Source: Podocnemis expansa (lineage: Eukaryota; Chordata; Testudines; Podocnemididae). From it: a stretch of 64,000 nucleotides of DNA. The stretch is taken from positions 205,942 to 269,941 of the forward strand of contig ML681995.1 in the NCBI GenBank assembly GCA_007922195.1, read 5' to 3'. Shown one piece after another: positions 31,714-44,110 of the stretch. Numbering within the stretch: the first letter of the stretch is position 1; each line of letters opens with the position of its first letter. The notes below the pieces were generated by a model. The model had not been told where the DNA came from and did no database searches. It was given only the letters and a program-made list of their open reading frames with translations. Both the position numbers and the translations under genes were made by a program.

Positions 31714-33540
31714 ATTAATGGCATTGGGGGGTCTGTTTGCTGCCCTTAGTGTTCGCCAGTTACTGACTTATGAACTGACTGCTGCTGTGAGGGCGTGCTG
31801 TTCCCCACCCGCTAGCTGCCCAGTGGGAAAGGGGGCTATGGTTGGACTACATGGCCAGTCAGAATCCTATTCTGATCCCATCTTCGCTTACCCAGTTCTC
31901 TGAAACTTGTAAATGATCCTACATCTGGATCTTGTGGAATAAGAGCTGTATGAGGTCATCCTGGAAATCCTTTGCAATCCACGCTTGCGTCCTAGCTTGG
32001 GATCTCTGCTACAAAGTCCCCTACCCAGGCGTTCACCTGATAATACTGACTCTTAATACCGATCAAGCACTGAGGTATTCAGATGGTAAGGTCCTCGTGT
32101 TTATGTCTGGCTTTAATGTGCATTGTAAATTACAGAGGCATGGTTGTGGCACAGTATTTATTATGCTATACCCTTCTGTAGAACGTGCGTGAAATTGGGA
32201 AACAATAAAAACTAGAAGACATTCCCTGCATCTCCCACAGTTCTTGAGGTCAACATGGAGACAAGCTGTTCCTCCTGCCTTGAGAGAAATGGAAGGGTGC
32301 TAGTATTGGGGTATCCAGCTTTGTGTCTGCCTTGCCCTGTCTGCCTTCTCTATGTTCAGGGCTGGGCTCTGGTTTCCCTTGCAGGGATATCTATGTGGTG
32401 AGCTACAGTTTGAGCAGCTGTGTCCCTGACAAACAGCAAGAGGCTCTATGATTTGCAGGATTTGCTGTAACAGGAAACGAGGGTTCCATGCTGCCCCCCA
32501 TGCTCATCTGGTGTGTTCCATGGCTCTAGCCTCTTCTGGCCGTCTCCAAGGGCCTGGAAAACAAAAAGAGCAGCCCGACTGGCTTGTGGAAGGAAAGCGT
32601 GAAGTCCAGTTTTAGAGCTGATGCTCTTTTCTTCTGCAAATGATCACAGCAGCATATTCCTGTTGGGAGCATGCACACCTGAGCGGATTATACATCTGTT
32701 ATAGGTAAATAACTTCTTTTTTTTTCTGGCAACACCTCTCTGGGGTGCAGCTGCTCTAAGGAGCCTTTGCTGGCTCCCTGCATGGGAGTTGGAAATGTGC
32801 CACCCCTCCCCAGACATGATTAGCACAGTGTGGAGTAAAGAAAGAGTAGTGGTGATTTCCCCCAGCTCCTACTTAGCTCCCCTTCTCTCTGCAGCAAACT
32901 TGCTCTGTGACTCTATATCACTCCTCCCCACCCGTGCTTGCTTGTCTGTTGCGGTGGCTTACCTTACCATTGTTGCCAAAGGGAAGATAAGGGTGATAGA
33001 CCCTTGCTTTTATAACCTCTCCCATATTGCATAACGTTGTCCTTCCATTTGTCAATCTCCATTGTTCCCTCCACCCTACTGCTTCTTAAATCACTCCCCA
33101 TTTATATTCCTTCAGTACCACAAGATAGATTAGGGCCATCCCTTTCCCCAGCAAAGTCCACCGATGTAATTCTTTCCCCCACCCCCCATCTCCAGTAGTG
33201 ATGATGGCCTGCTCGTCATTCCTTCAGTCTGACCCCAAAAAAAAGAAATCGTCCTCGGATCGGAGACATTGTCTGCAATTGTAGATCCAGCTCCTCAGAC
33301 AGAATCATGGCTAAAGCCCCCTCTCTCTGACACCCGTCTGTGAGTTTAAATTGCAAAGGGAGCGTGTTCAGATCACCTTGCATCAGTGATTTCTGTTTCT
33401 AGAATTTAGAAATAGAATCTATTTTCTGTTAGTAGAACTAAGTTTTGCTGTGGTTTCAAAACAGAAAATAGTAAGCGTCAGGTCAGTTGTGTTTGCGGGA
33501 AGAGAAGGAGTAAGAGCAAAGTCAGTTCAGGAAAAGAACA
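31714..33540. other. Intron 1 spacer, nothing recognised
   Basis: Unique-looking intronic sequence. Open frames at 31,932-32,192 and 32,789-33,034 lack domains and splice context. Confidence 0.4.
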
Positions 33541-33544
33541 GCTT

Positions 33545-33870
33545 GACTGTCTTAGTTCCAAAGGGGCAGCCGTGTTAGTCTAGTAAAGCAAAAAAAGCAA
33601 GGAGTTTTGTGACACTTAAAGACTAACAGATTTATTTATCGCATGAGCTTTTGTGGGAGAACATCCCATTTTGTGAGACGCTTTGAAGAGGGAGAACTTA
33701 CAGAAGTGGATGAAAATAAATGCAGGGGAGCGTAAGACATGGGATCAGGTCACACTGCAACAGCAAATCAGAGCATTTGTAAGGATTCAGACTCTAGGGA
33801 ACAGCACACAGAGGGAGGATGAAGTCAAATTACCTATTATAATGTGAACATTGGGGAGGGGGTTCAGCCC
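33545..33870 (-). mobile_element. Penelope-like tail and 3' untranslated sequence
   Basis: Outer end 'tccaaaggggcagccgtgtt' then 'agtctagtaaagc', the tail 'cacttaaagactaacagatt', then 'aacttacagaagtggatgaa' and 'gggatcaggtcacactgcaa', parallel to 31,170-31,450. Confidence 0.8.
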
Positions 33871-33894
33871 AGGGGAACATGGAAGAGAGGAAGA

Positions 33895-35240
33895 TGATCA
33901 GGAACAGTCAGCATGGATTCACCAAGGACAAGTCATGTCTGACGAACCTGATTGCCTTCTACGCTGAGATGATTAACTATGTGGATATAGAAAAAGTGGT
34001 GGATATGATGTATCTTGACTTAGCAAAACATCCAAAGTTTTGTTAATGGTCTCCCATAGTATTCTTATCAGCTAGTTAAAGAGGTGTGGGTTGGATGAAT
34101 GGACAGTAAGATGAATAGAAAGCTGGCTAGATCATTGGGCTCAATGAGTAGTGATCAAGGGCTCAATGCCTAACTAGCAGCTGGTAACATGCAGAGTGCC
34201 CCAGGGCTTAGTGGGGGGGGGCAGTTTTGGTCAAGATCTTCATTAATGGACAGTGATTTTCAAACTGTGGGTTGGGACCCAATCCTGGGTTGCAGACCCT
34301 CAGGTACTGGGCCATAGTACCCCTCCTCTTGCTGCTGCAAAACTGGAATGCATTGCTCAACGATGTAATTTTTGGGTCATGGCCATAAATGATTTTTTTT
34401 TTTCAACTGGGTCCTGAGGCAAAAAGTTTGGAAAACCACTGATCTGGAGGATGGAGTGGGTTAATTTGCAGATGACACTAAGCTGGGGGGAGTGGTAGGT
34501 ATAGTGAGAGGCAGGTATGGAATTCAGTGACCTAGACAAATGGGACAATTGGGCCAAAAGAAATCCGATAAGGTTCAACAAGAACAAGTGCAGCATCCAG
34601 AGGACAGAAGAATCCTATGCAGAGCTGCAGACTAAAGACTGATAGGCTTAGCCAGGAGTTTGGCAGAAAAGGACACAGGGGTTACAGTGAACAAGCAGCT
34701 GGTCATGAGTAAACATTGTGCTGTTACTGCTAAGAAGGCAGCCTTGGGCCCCTGGTTACAGAAGGGATATAGACAAATTGGAAAGCCCAGCAGAGGGTAA
34801 CAAAAATGATTAGGGGGCTGGAGCATGTGATTTATGAGGAGTGACTGAGGGAACTAGGCTTGTTTAGTCTGTAGAAGAGAAGAATTAAGGGGGATTTGAT
34901 AGCGGCCTTTAACTACCTGAAAGGGGGTTCCAGGGAGGGTGGAAATAGCTTTTCTCAGTGGTAGTAGCTGATGGAACAAGGAGCAATGGTCTCAAGTTGC
35001 AGGGCGGAGTCACTATGTGGGTTGGATGTTAGGACAAATTTTTTTACTAGGACAGTGTTGAAGCACTGAATGGGTTAGGTAGGGAGGTGGTGGGATCTTC
35101 ACCTTTGAGGTTTTTAAGGTGTCGCTTGACAAAGCCCTGACTGGGATAATTTATTTGCAATTGATCCTGTTTTGAGCAGGAGGTCGGACTAAATGCACTG
35201 GAAGGGACTTCAGCAGGTCTAAACTTCTGTGATTCTATGC
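33895..35240 (+). mobile_element. CR1 LINE, reverse-transcriptase 3' part and UTR, decayed
   Basis: Reads through CR1 text: 'cagcatggattcaccaagga', 'tatcttgacttagcaaaaca', 'agatgaatagaaagctggct', 'tttgcagatgacactaagct' (the region coding FADD/TKL-type residues of the RT core), 'gtttagtctgtagaagagaa', then the 3' end 'gagcaggaggtcggactaaa'. Several deletions and frame breaks. A hAT MITE sits at 34,251-34,441. Not functional. Confidence 0.85.
34251..34441. mobile_element. hAT MITE, ~188 bp family, copy 3, in CR1
   Basis: Starts CAGTGATTTTCAAACTGTGG and ends GTTTGGAAAACCACTG. Collinear with 8433-8620 and 23,491-23,675. It interrupts the CR1 between 'cattaatgga' and 'atctggagg'. The duplication is blurred by a small deletion. 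Confidence 0.85.
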
Positions 35241-35317
35241 TGATCCTTTCTATGTGTATGATTTTTTTTAGGCATTCAGTAAGGTTGGGGTAGTGGGAGT
35301 AACTCTAGGAATTAAAT

Positions 35318-35535
35318 TCCAGAGGAGTAGCCTTGTTAGTCTAGTTCAGCAAAACAAACAAGGAGTCCTGTGGCACTTGAAAGACTAAAGTTTGTTTACT
35401 GCATGAGCTTTTGTGGTAAAAATCCCACTTCATCACATGCCTGATGCATCTCGTGAAGTGGGATTTTATCCACAAAAGCTGATGTGGTAAATAAATTTAT
35501 TAGTCTTCCAAGTGCCACAGAGCTCCTTGTTTTTT
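35318..35535. mobile_element. Penelope-like tails, inverted pair
   Basis: The left arm ('gtagccttgttagtctagtt', 'aggagtcctgtggcacttga', 'catgagcttttgtggtaaaa') and right arm ('gaagtgggattttatccaca', 'ttagtcttccaagtgccaca', 'gagctccttgttttt') are inverted copies meeting at about 35,440. Confidence 0.8.
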
Positions 35536-35860
35536 CTAGGAATTAAAATAGCTTCCCAATTTTACTGTGCTGCTTTAATTTTTGGGTTTGAAGTACACCA
35601 ATTGACACTTCAGCCAGTTGAAATTTTGTGTTCATATTCTTGGAGATAAGTAGAGATTTTTTTTTTTTCATGTAGTTATGAATTGATAGAATAAATACTT
35701 TTGAAATAGCAAATTAATTTTGAGGGGTATGGGACAATGCCCTATGGGACTCACCTTTTGCAGGGCCCATTTCAGAAAAGGAAATGTCGTCAAACTTCAA
35801 AATTTCCACATTTTGAAATACCTACAAGTACTCATGGATGTAATAGGTTTGTAGAAAGGA

Positions 35861-35945
35861 AGATCCCAATAACTTTAAGCATGTGAGCAATCCCATTGAA
35901 CTCAAAAATATACAAGAGAGTAAGTCTTTGAATGGTCAGGCCCTA
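35861..35945. repeat. Old interspersed repeat, second copy
   Basis: 'aactttaagcatgtgagcaa' then 'tcccattgaactc' resembles 45-80 at the window start. Confidence 0.35.
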
Positions 35946-36607
35946 AGATTTTAAACATCTTTATTAATGATCTTTATAACTAACAAACAATTCTCCACTA
36001 TCAAGTCCAATATAAAGCTGAAAGGCTGAAGCATTAGTAAAGTTTTCAGCATGAACAGCACCCCTAGTAATCTTCAAAATGAAATACTATTGTCATGTAA
36101 AACTTTAAATGACACTAAAAAATGATGCCAGGAACGTGGGAACCATTATCTTTGCATCATGAACTTGTGTCTTTGCATCACCCTCTGTGGAACTTTTTAA
36201 GTCTTGTAAGTCTCTCTGATGCTACAACTGAGTTAAATACTTTATCTTCTCAAGGTAAACCCAGATTTCTGGTCTGCATTATTCTTTTCAGTTCCAAAAT
36301 TTGCCATTTTCTACTGGACACAACAGTGCAGGTTGAAAAGCCTTCTCTATGGAAATACCCTGAATCTTAAATTCTGGGCTGCATTTATGTTGGTTGTTTT
36401 TAGTTGGGAGCTACATATCTATGTGATTATTTACACAACTCTTTTTATTCATTTTTTATATAGAATCTCAAAGAGTAATAAAAGCCTTTCACAATTTCTA
36501 TCCTGATTTGTCTGATTTACAGTATTCAGCAAACACTGGAAAGTATGCAAGCAGTTTTTTTCAGCCTGTCTTTTAGGTTTTGTGCCACTCGTGGTTGGTC
36601 CCCTGCA

Positions 36608-36905
36608 TAAGGGTGTATGTCTACATTGCAGTCAGAGATGCAATTGCAGTTTGTGTAGAAGGCATCCCTCCAATAGTCTTAATGTAACTAGCACAGCTAA
36701 AAATAGCACTGAGGATTCAGAAGCACTGGCTTCAGCCTCTGCTGTATACGTCTACACAGGACAATGGGTATGTTTTTCCATTGCTAGCTGGCACATAAGT
36801 CCATTCTGGTGTCATCTCTGCTAATTGTACTGTACTAGCTAAATTAAAGCTAATGTGGGTATGTCTACACAATATGCAAATCCCACCTTTGATTGCTATT
36901 TAGAC
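36608..36905. repeat. MITE-end motifs, boundaries unresolved
   Basis: Three same-orientation motifs GTATGTCTACATT (36,614), GTATACGTCTACAC (36,748) and GGTATGTCTACACA (36,859) belong to the 'TGTCTACA' terminus class. They may be pieces of two or three truncated MITEs. Confidence 0.45.
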
Positions 36906-37154
36906 ATTGTGTCTACTCTGTATGAAGGTGACTGGAACTTCAGAACAGGCGAATCATTATTAATGAATATTCCCTAACGCACTTCCAGTACAGTCTTTCT
37001 GGGAAATAATCATGGGTTTCAGAACTTTCCTTGAACAAATACTCATGAGCTGTGAATAGCAGCAGAGGAGATATCTCAATTCTTACTACAAAAATGAAAA
37101 GCAAATAGTACTGTGCCTCATTTTTCTTCCCTAGTTTGCTCCACCTGGATTATA

Positions 37155-37345
37155 TTAAGGCTTTAGTAGAACAAGCAAGGAGTCTTATGGCACTCAAAGA
37201 CTAACAAATTTATTTATTGCATGAGCTTTCGTGGAAGAAAATCTCACTTCGTCAGATGCTTTGAATAATAAATTTAATTTTTAAGCCCCACAGGACTCCT
37301 TGTTTGCTTTACTGAACTAGACTAACACAGCTGCCCCTTTGGGAT
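37155..37345. mobile_element. Penelope-like tails, inverted pair with deleted right arm
   Basis: The left arm has 'ggagtcttatggcactcaaa' and 'gcatgagctttcgtggaaga'. The right arm is shortened to 'aagccccacaggactccttg' and the outer end 'tgaactagactaacacagct'. Confidence 0.8.
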
Positions 37346-38680
37346 TAAGGCTTTAGTTTATCTGCATCAACTCACATACAGCACAAGGTGGTGCCAAAAG
37401 GAAAAATTAATCGGTTTGTACACCACAGCAGCAGCAAATGACAGGAGCCAGTCTTTCACACGGAAGAGTGTTTGGCGCATAACAAAGACTACAGTCTTTG
37501 CTTCTTGAAAAGAGAAAGATGCCTGATGAGCTAATTGCAGTAAAATGGCATAGGGTCTGTATGGTTTTTATAAACATAGGGCTGTAGAAATTGAGAGTAA
37601 GAGACAGTTTTTCTTTTAGCTTTAAGTCATGGGGATTTCCACTTGCAGAACTGAGTGCTTTATTATTCTCATTATTAGTTTGGTAAGAGCTAGAAATCCT
37701 TAGCTCAACAGCTGGAAACTGTTCTGAGCATTTAGATCACACATTTTTGTTACCGACAAGGTGTTTTGGGTGGCTCCAGTGGAGGATCATATGTATAGCC
37801 TTTTGTTTGTTTTTAAAAACTCAACATGATTTTAGGTTTTCCACTTAAAACAAACATTGCAACAGTAACTGCCCATTTAAAAAAAAAAAGCAGTATTTTT
37901 GCTATGTGTAACAGGGAGAAAATATTTCTTTAAGTGTCAGCAGCATGCTTGGAATTGTATAAGACCACACGATTCAAAATAACCACTGCTCTGAAAAGCC
38001 TAAACTAATTCCTATTGAAGGCAATGGAAAACCTACCGCTGATATAAGTGGCCCTTGGATGAGAGCCTAAAAGGCGCGCACATGACTGGTTCCGGGGAGG
38101 TATGTGTTTCTTTTTCATTGTGCCATTCACTTTATTTTGAATAAAAGCTGCACAGCTTTGCTTGGGTGAAGTGAGCAGTAATCAGCTGGTTCACCCAAAG
38201 CATTCTTTGTGAACCTGTGGCTCGGACAGGTTAGCTGGTTTTCTTTTCTCACTGACGTAAGTGGACAGGCACAATCTTTATGCCCATGAATTTAGCTTTA
38301 CTGACAAAGTTAGCATTTGATAAAACTAACTAAAGAGCCCCTATCTGTTGCTAGAACTTGGGTAGACTGCTGGAACTTGTTAATGCTTTCCAGGCTGCAT
38401 CAGAATGCAAAGCATCTTTTAAAAACAAAGAAACAAAACCTGTCCCCAGCAGAATATGAATGCTTTGTTCATGCATTCTTCAGACTTTTATTAAGCAAAG
38501 GTGCCATGTGCTGGCTGTGAAGACCACCATATAGGACACTGTGTAGAGGCCTGGTGCTTCTCTGGTTGGTGGTAGAAGCACAGATTTTGTTCTCACCTCT
38601 TTGCACATGTGTAAGTTAGGTTGGTAGCAGCAGAGGGAGCTGCTGTTTTGGTACTACTGTAAGAATAATTGCTGATTTGT

Positions 38681-38784
38681 CATGACTTGTTGTTGGAAAG
38701 CAAACGCCATTTGTGGGAATTGGGTTTTTATAGCACAAATATGCTTGACCACATTATTACATGTCAGAGTATCAAGCACTGCTT
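38681..38784. repeat. Direct repeat, copy 1
   Basis: 104 bp, about 91 percent identical to 39,551-39,654. Shared text 'tgttgttggaaagca', 'gggtttttatagcacaaa', 'gaccacattattacatgtca'. The minus strand is open in both copies and gives peptides sharing TCNNVVKH and CAIKTQFPQM. It may be a dispersed repeat or a local duplication. Confidence 0.7.
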
Positions 38785-39550
38785 TTTGGGTGTGATGGGG
38801 CTAAAAAAGAATACTCTGAACCCAGAAGTAAGTCTAGTTGCTAGCTACAAAGTCCCAGGGGGGGTTGGGCTGTACAAACAAACAAATGTGTATGCATTTG
38901 AAATTGAATGTTCCAACCTTACCAGAATGCTTGGTTTTAATATTTTTCAAAGTTACCAGTAAATTTTTATTCAACACACTCCCATAGAACACTTTCCAGT
39001 GGAAAAGAAGCCCTTCAAACATTTTGAATCCGCTTTAGATTTAATGGTCTCTCTGCCCCTGTTTAAGATACAGTGGATGAAATATTCCTGTATCTGAAGA
39101 TCACCTTTAAGGTAGCATAGATTAGTGCAGAGGCGTAGTTCCTGTTGATATTACCATTTTTCAGAATATATGCCTAATTGCTATTTCAAACATTACTTGG
39201 ATCTTCTGCATCTCCAGCAAAGAGTAGTTGAATGGGCATATTGCAGGCAAGCAAGGATGGCTTGTTTTGCCAGCCACCATCCTGTGTGCTCAGCCTGAAC
39301 AACTTACACAGTTCAGCTTCAGATAAAATGTCGCTGGGGCACTTCACAGACTTAGAATAGTGAGTGTTTTGCTGCGCTGGAGGTTTAGGCAGTGAGGAAG
39401 TATTTTTTTCAGAGAGGCTACATGGTGTGAAAGTTAGCAGCATCTTCTCAGCTAATAGCTTCATGGCAGGCAAATCTAATTACTTGACAACACACCTCGG
39501 TTTTTCTTTCCCATGCATCTAAAAGCAGCTGTCGCTGGGAAAGGTAGAAG

Positions 39551-39654
39551 CATGAGGTGTTGTTGGAAAGCAACCTCCATTTGTGGGAACTGGGTTTTTA
39601 TAGCACAAACATGTTTGACCACATTATTACATGTCACAGTATCAAGCACCGCTT
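39551..39654. repeat. Direct repeat, copy 2
   Basis: Partner of 38,681-38,784, offset exactly 870 bp with no internal indel. The intervening sequence is not repeated. Confidence 0.7.
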
Positions 39655-40257
39655 GAGCCATGCCATAGTGGCAATCTGGGTTAGGATATCAGTAAGACAA
39701 TTCAGATGTTGCATTTCTGGGAATTATTGTATCCTGGCTAATCAAAGTTATTGAGTCTTGGTCGTTGTTCTTCCCATTGCAGAAAAGATGTATAACAGTC
39801 TCCTGTGCAAGTACTGTTTGTCGTACTGCCTCAGTTACAGTATATCTTGTGCTGATGTCTGTCTTGTTAGTTACCAAATTTTTCAGATAGCATCCTTAGT
39901 TACTTTCACTTTTGGGATAAATGATTAACTGGTGCTTCTTTCTTTGTGCTGTTTGGTAACTTGTAATTTTGGTGTCTGTTTAAAATGGGGTGGTGTTGTC
40001 CAGCTTTTGTACTTTGGAAAATTAAGTGAAATATGACATGAAGTGACATGGTACAACCATGTTTGCGAGTCTTCATGGGAAACTTGAATTATGTCTATCG
40101 TGATCGGTGCTTTTGGATCCATGGTCTGGACCAATCTCAAACAGATTGTGAGTCAGAAAATAAATTGCGTAGTTGGCTTGAAATTCAACATTAGAGTAAC
40201 ATTTAAAATGAGGTGTAATTTTTAGAGCTCTAATACTTATTTTTGTTTGTTTATAAG

Positions 40258-40344
40258 ATTGGAATTATTGGTGGAACTGGCCTGGATGATCCTGATATCT
40301 TGGAAGGAAGGACTGAAAAATATGTGGATACCCCTTATGGAAAG
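40258..40344 (+). CDS. MTAP: MTAP exon 2
   Basis: 87 bp, 29 codons, phase 0 at both ends, acceptor TTATAAG and donor GTCTGT. It encodes [18 protein letters not shown] followed by [11 protein letters not shown], almost identical to human MTAP residues 12-40 (differences: Glu to Asp in DDPDIL, Phe to Tyr in TPYGK). The GGTG loop carries the threonine that binds phosphate in the human enzyme (Thr18; Thr20 here). It belongs to the purine nucleoside phosphorylase / MTAP fold. The first strand and phosphate loop are intact, so this exon looks functional. Confidence 0.98.
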
Positions 40345-40724
40345 GTCTGTATATTTTTCTGATTGCTTACTAAAGCACTTTTTTCTTAAGGAGAGACTTT
40401 TACTTTTGTGCTATATGTTGTTTTCCAGCATAGGCTACTTTGTGTGAATGGAGGTACAAAGGAGACCCAGCTTCCAGTATATTCCTGAGTACTGGTCACC
40501 TAATATTACATTGAAGGTCAGGTGATGTAGTCATGAGATACCCCACCAAGCTGAGCTTTCCAGCCCAGTTCTTTTAGGTATGGGCTTAGCATCGTTTTGT
40601 GTCTCCTTACTAGAGGAAGAGTGAGATGGGAAATGAGGCTTATGCCCCCACCTGCTGTAGGCTCAGCAAAAAGGGCTGGAGCTGAGGTGAGGGTCTGACT
40701 GTACCTCTGGTTAGCCAGCTGTGT

Positions 40725-40928
40725 CTCTGCAGTGCCTAGCATGCGGTAAGAGACAGTCCTGCCCCCAAGAGCTTGCAATTTAAATAGGCCAAGCAGGCAA
40801 TGGATGGAATAAAAAGAGTAGTGTTATTCCTATTTTAGAGGTGGGAAACTGATACAGAGAGAATAAGTGACTTCATGTACGAAGTGTGTAACAAAACTGG
40901 AAATTAAACTCAAATCTTCTGTAATATC
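40725..40928 (-). repeat. MIR-like SINE
   Basis: 'cctgcccccaagagcttgca', then 'ttattcctattttagaggtg', 'gaaactgatacagagagaat' and 'aagtgacttcatgtac' follow the MIR/CORE-SINE order of motifs. Confidence 0.65.
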
Positions 40929-41414
40929 CAGGGCTGGCCTTACTATGAGGTGAACTGCAGTGGCAGCCTCAGGTGGCCAGACTGTGGGGAGGGGGAGACA
41001 TCACTAGGACCCAGAGTGTAGAAAACTGTTTCTGCTGCTGGTCATCGGAGAAGCTGGTAGGCCTTGCAAGCATGTCAGTAGAGCACGAGCTGGCCCAGGT
41101 TATGATCCTTCAGGAAACATTTCAAATCTTTGCAACCAAGAAGGCACAGAAAGCACCATTTTGAGTATGTAAACAGATTAAAACACCAGTGTATACTATG
41201 CAGACAAGAAAAATCACATTTGCTGTTCAGGCATTTGAATGTTACTTAAAATTTTTGAAGAAGGCATTTTAAGTTGTTAGTTCTTCTTCATTGGGGTGGG
41301 CAGCGGAGAGAAGGCAGAATTGAGACCTTTCAAAGTTTTGACTCAAGTGAGGGGACATGGGAGCATCATTTCAGCCCACCGCCTCAGGTGCCAAAATGTT
41401 GGGGGCTGGCCCTG
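40929..41414. mobile_element. hAT MITE in MTAP intron 2
   Basis: Starts CAGGGCTGGCCTTACTATGA and ends TTGGGGGCTGGCCCTG. Flanks GTAATATC (40,921-40,928) and GTAATAGC (41,415-41,422) match 7 of 8. It landed at the edge of a MIR-like repeat. Confidence 0.85.
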
Positions 41415-41422
41415 GTAATAGC

Positions 41423-43969
41423 TGCAGAACAGGAGAATGAGCATGTTTCAGAACAAGCATCCACGTGATATTTTTCAGTACATGTATCAGCTTATGCCAG
41501 TACAGTTCATAAGACACATGATATGTGGCAACAAAGGTGTATCGCTTAGCAGGATCAAGCCTATGTGAGTAAATGGGGAGGACTTTAGGGTGGTTTGTCT
41601 TGCACTTTCTACAAACAATGAACTACTGTTTTAATTTAAGCATCAGAAGATGAAAAACCATTTAGGTGAATTTTTTTCTAAATTCTTTAGTTGTAATTTT
41701 ATTAGCTATAAGTACTGTATGTGCATTGTAAAGTCATGTTTTAAAGAAGAATACAATAGTTTTGAAATTTCATTTTTATTACAAAATTCAGTGTGTACAG
41801 GAGGAAACACCTATGGGAGCCAAAGCTAAAGCTGAGAGAAAAATCCTGTGGTTTGAAACTGATATATCTAAGAAACTTGTGGTTTTTTTAATTGGAGAAT
41901 TTATAAAAACTCATTTGTCTTTTTGTTTTTTAAGAAACCAAGTAACGTGTTGCAGCATAAATCTAAAAGTATGACTTTAATATTAAAGTTAGTCATCTTA
42001 GTGTGGCATATAAATATAGGCCCTGTTCCTGCAGTGTGTTCATGGACCTTTGCACGTGGAAAGAATCCTACTGATGACAGTTGGGGCCCATATGGATGCC
42101 ATAAATGATGAAAATAGAACAGTTTGTAGGATTAGAGCCTTAGAGCAAGATCTGAGATCTTAGACCAGGCAGGTTCAGCCAGTTACAATATTGGGACCAT
42201 GAAATGGAAGGATAGAAATGAAGTCCATTGACTTCAAACAAAGTAGGAGCAGGGCCTAAATGATTTAGTTTTCATGAGTGGGTGAATCAGTCTTTTTTTA
42301 ATCTATCTGCTTTGAGTTACTAAATTTGCTGGGAGATTGATTATTATCACAGCTCACCTTTCTCAGTTTAGCCCATTGCTGCAGGATAGTGGGTCCTGCA
42401 GTCATTGGTTAAAGCTGACTGCAAAAATGAAAATGGGATTATTTATTTCATTGTGGTTTTGTTTGTTTGTGAAGATGGTTAAAGGAGGCATGGAAGTTTT
42501 GAGTTTATTTTATAATTTGGTTTTACAAAGTGTCTCTGTTCATGTTTATTTTATACATTGGCAAAACAGCACTTGTTTACTCTGGAGTGCTCTGAAGAAA
42601 TAGTAGAATATAAGTGTGAGCAACTAAAGGGAAAGGGATAGTGATTTCTAATTGGACCATTCAGAATTTTGTTACCCATTTCATTTAGTTTTATTCCCTA
42701 ATAAACATCTGGGTGAAAGGGCATATCTGTTAAAGCTTTAACTCCATGCCTGTTAATTATTGCATGAGGGTTCTCCCAAAGTATATCTGAGTCCTCAAAC
42801 AAGCTGTTTTGGCAAAACCAGGGGAGATCAGCTTCAGCAGTCCTGATACTTCTAATGTGAAGAAATAGCAAAGAAATAACTTTAAAAATAAAAGTATTCC
42901 AGCTTTTCAGATCATAAAGAAAAAGGCATAGCCCCATGTTTTAAAGTTTCCAAACAACACACTACCACAGTGGAAGACCTTTCTGAAACTTTCAGTGTTC
43001 CTTGTGAGCCCTGCCTTTGGTTACAGCTACAGATTTCCTTTTACTGCTGGTCCTTTCCTGTGGGAAGCATGACAAGGAGCATCTTTATGGTGTGTTTGTT
43101 AAAATAAGTTACCTGTGCTGACATCATGGCCATCCCTTTGTCCTCATGCTGGCCTATTTGATAACTTGCTTTCTTCGTTTAATAAACCCTCTTCATGTCT
43201 AAAGGTAATGTGAGGTTCAGAAGGAACCTGAGGAATTCAACTAAACAAAACAGCTTGAGCATTTTTCAGTTTTCTAATTGTGCAGGGGTGATCCTACAGA
43301 TTACCTGAAATAGCTACTAATTGTTCCTGGTTTTAAATACTGCTGTGCCCTCTCCTTTCGCTCCACCCCAGCTCAGACTAAGACTGGGTATGGGGAATGT
43401 TCTTTGAGGGATTGGCACTGCCTTTACCCCTTTGGCACCAAGTCCTCAGGGTGTTGGGTGCACGCTCTTGGGAGAACTTTGGATTCAAAAGATTGAGTCC
43501 TTGGTTACTAGCACCCACCATTTCTCCTTGCCACTAGACTTTGAAATTACTATTACGTTAAAACCTCCTTTATTCAGAGTACTTTTCTGGTGAAACTCTT
43601 GTATTTTCTGAAGAACGTAACTCAGTTCTAAAATTGATTTCACAAAATCAATATAAAATCTTCAACAGCAAGCAAAATCCTCTCCAGTTATTCCTGTCAT
43701 CAGGAGTATGCTGGTATAGGTATCTACTTCACAAGCAAGGCATCTTTTCTTCTACACTGCAGATCAGATTTCTGAATTTGTTATAGGAAAAGTAGGTCAT
43801 ATGAAATAAAATAGAATCAAACTCCCCTTCCACCTCCACTGAAGCTGATGTAGTATTTGATTAATAAACTTGAAGAATATTTAAATAAAGGAATCCTGGT
43901 CCAGTTTTTTCAAAGAGCTCTCTGTTGGAGGATTTTGCACTTACTTTTATATCTTCTATATACAGTGTT
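41423..43969. other. Intron 2 spacer, nothing recognised
   Basis: AT-rich intronic DNA. Frames at 42,337-42,603 and 42,698-42,937 have no domains. Confidence 0.4.
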
Positions 43970-44019
43970 ACTGCTTACTGATAATGTGGCCTTAGTGCTT
44001 TTTGACATTTATAGAAAAT

Positions 44020-44110
44020 ACACAGGAGAACCTCAGAATTACGCGGGCATTGGGAATGGAGGTTGTTTGTAATTCTGAAATATTCGTAACTCTGAACAAA
44101 AGTTTGATTT
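44020..44110. repeat. Dispersed repeat fragment
   Basis: 'aacctcagaattacgcgggc' and 'gtaattctgaaatattcgta' and 'actctgaacaaaa' form a partly inverted arrangement typical of a reptile repeat I cannot name. Confidence 0.4.

Larger units (their letters stand above)
29649..40257 (+). other. MTAP: MTAP intron 1 (10.6 kb)
   Basis: Donor GTAAGC, acceptor TTATAAG|A. It holds the tandem array at 29,990-31,050, three Penelope tails in minus or inverted arrangement, a CR1 with a hAT inside, a hAT at 31,496, MITE ends near 36,610-36,870 and the direct repeat at 38,681/39,551. Stretches 31,714-33,540, 35,540-36,600, 37,350-38,680 and 39,655-40,250 show nothing recognisable and no alternative exon. Confidence 0.8.
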
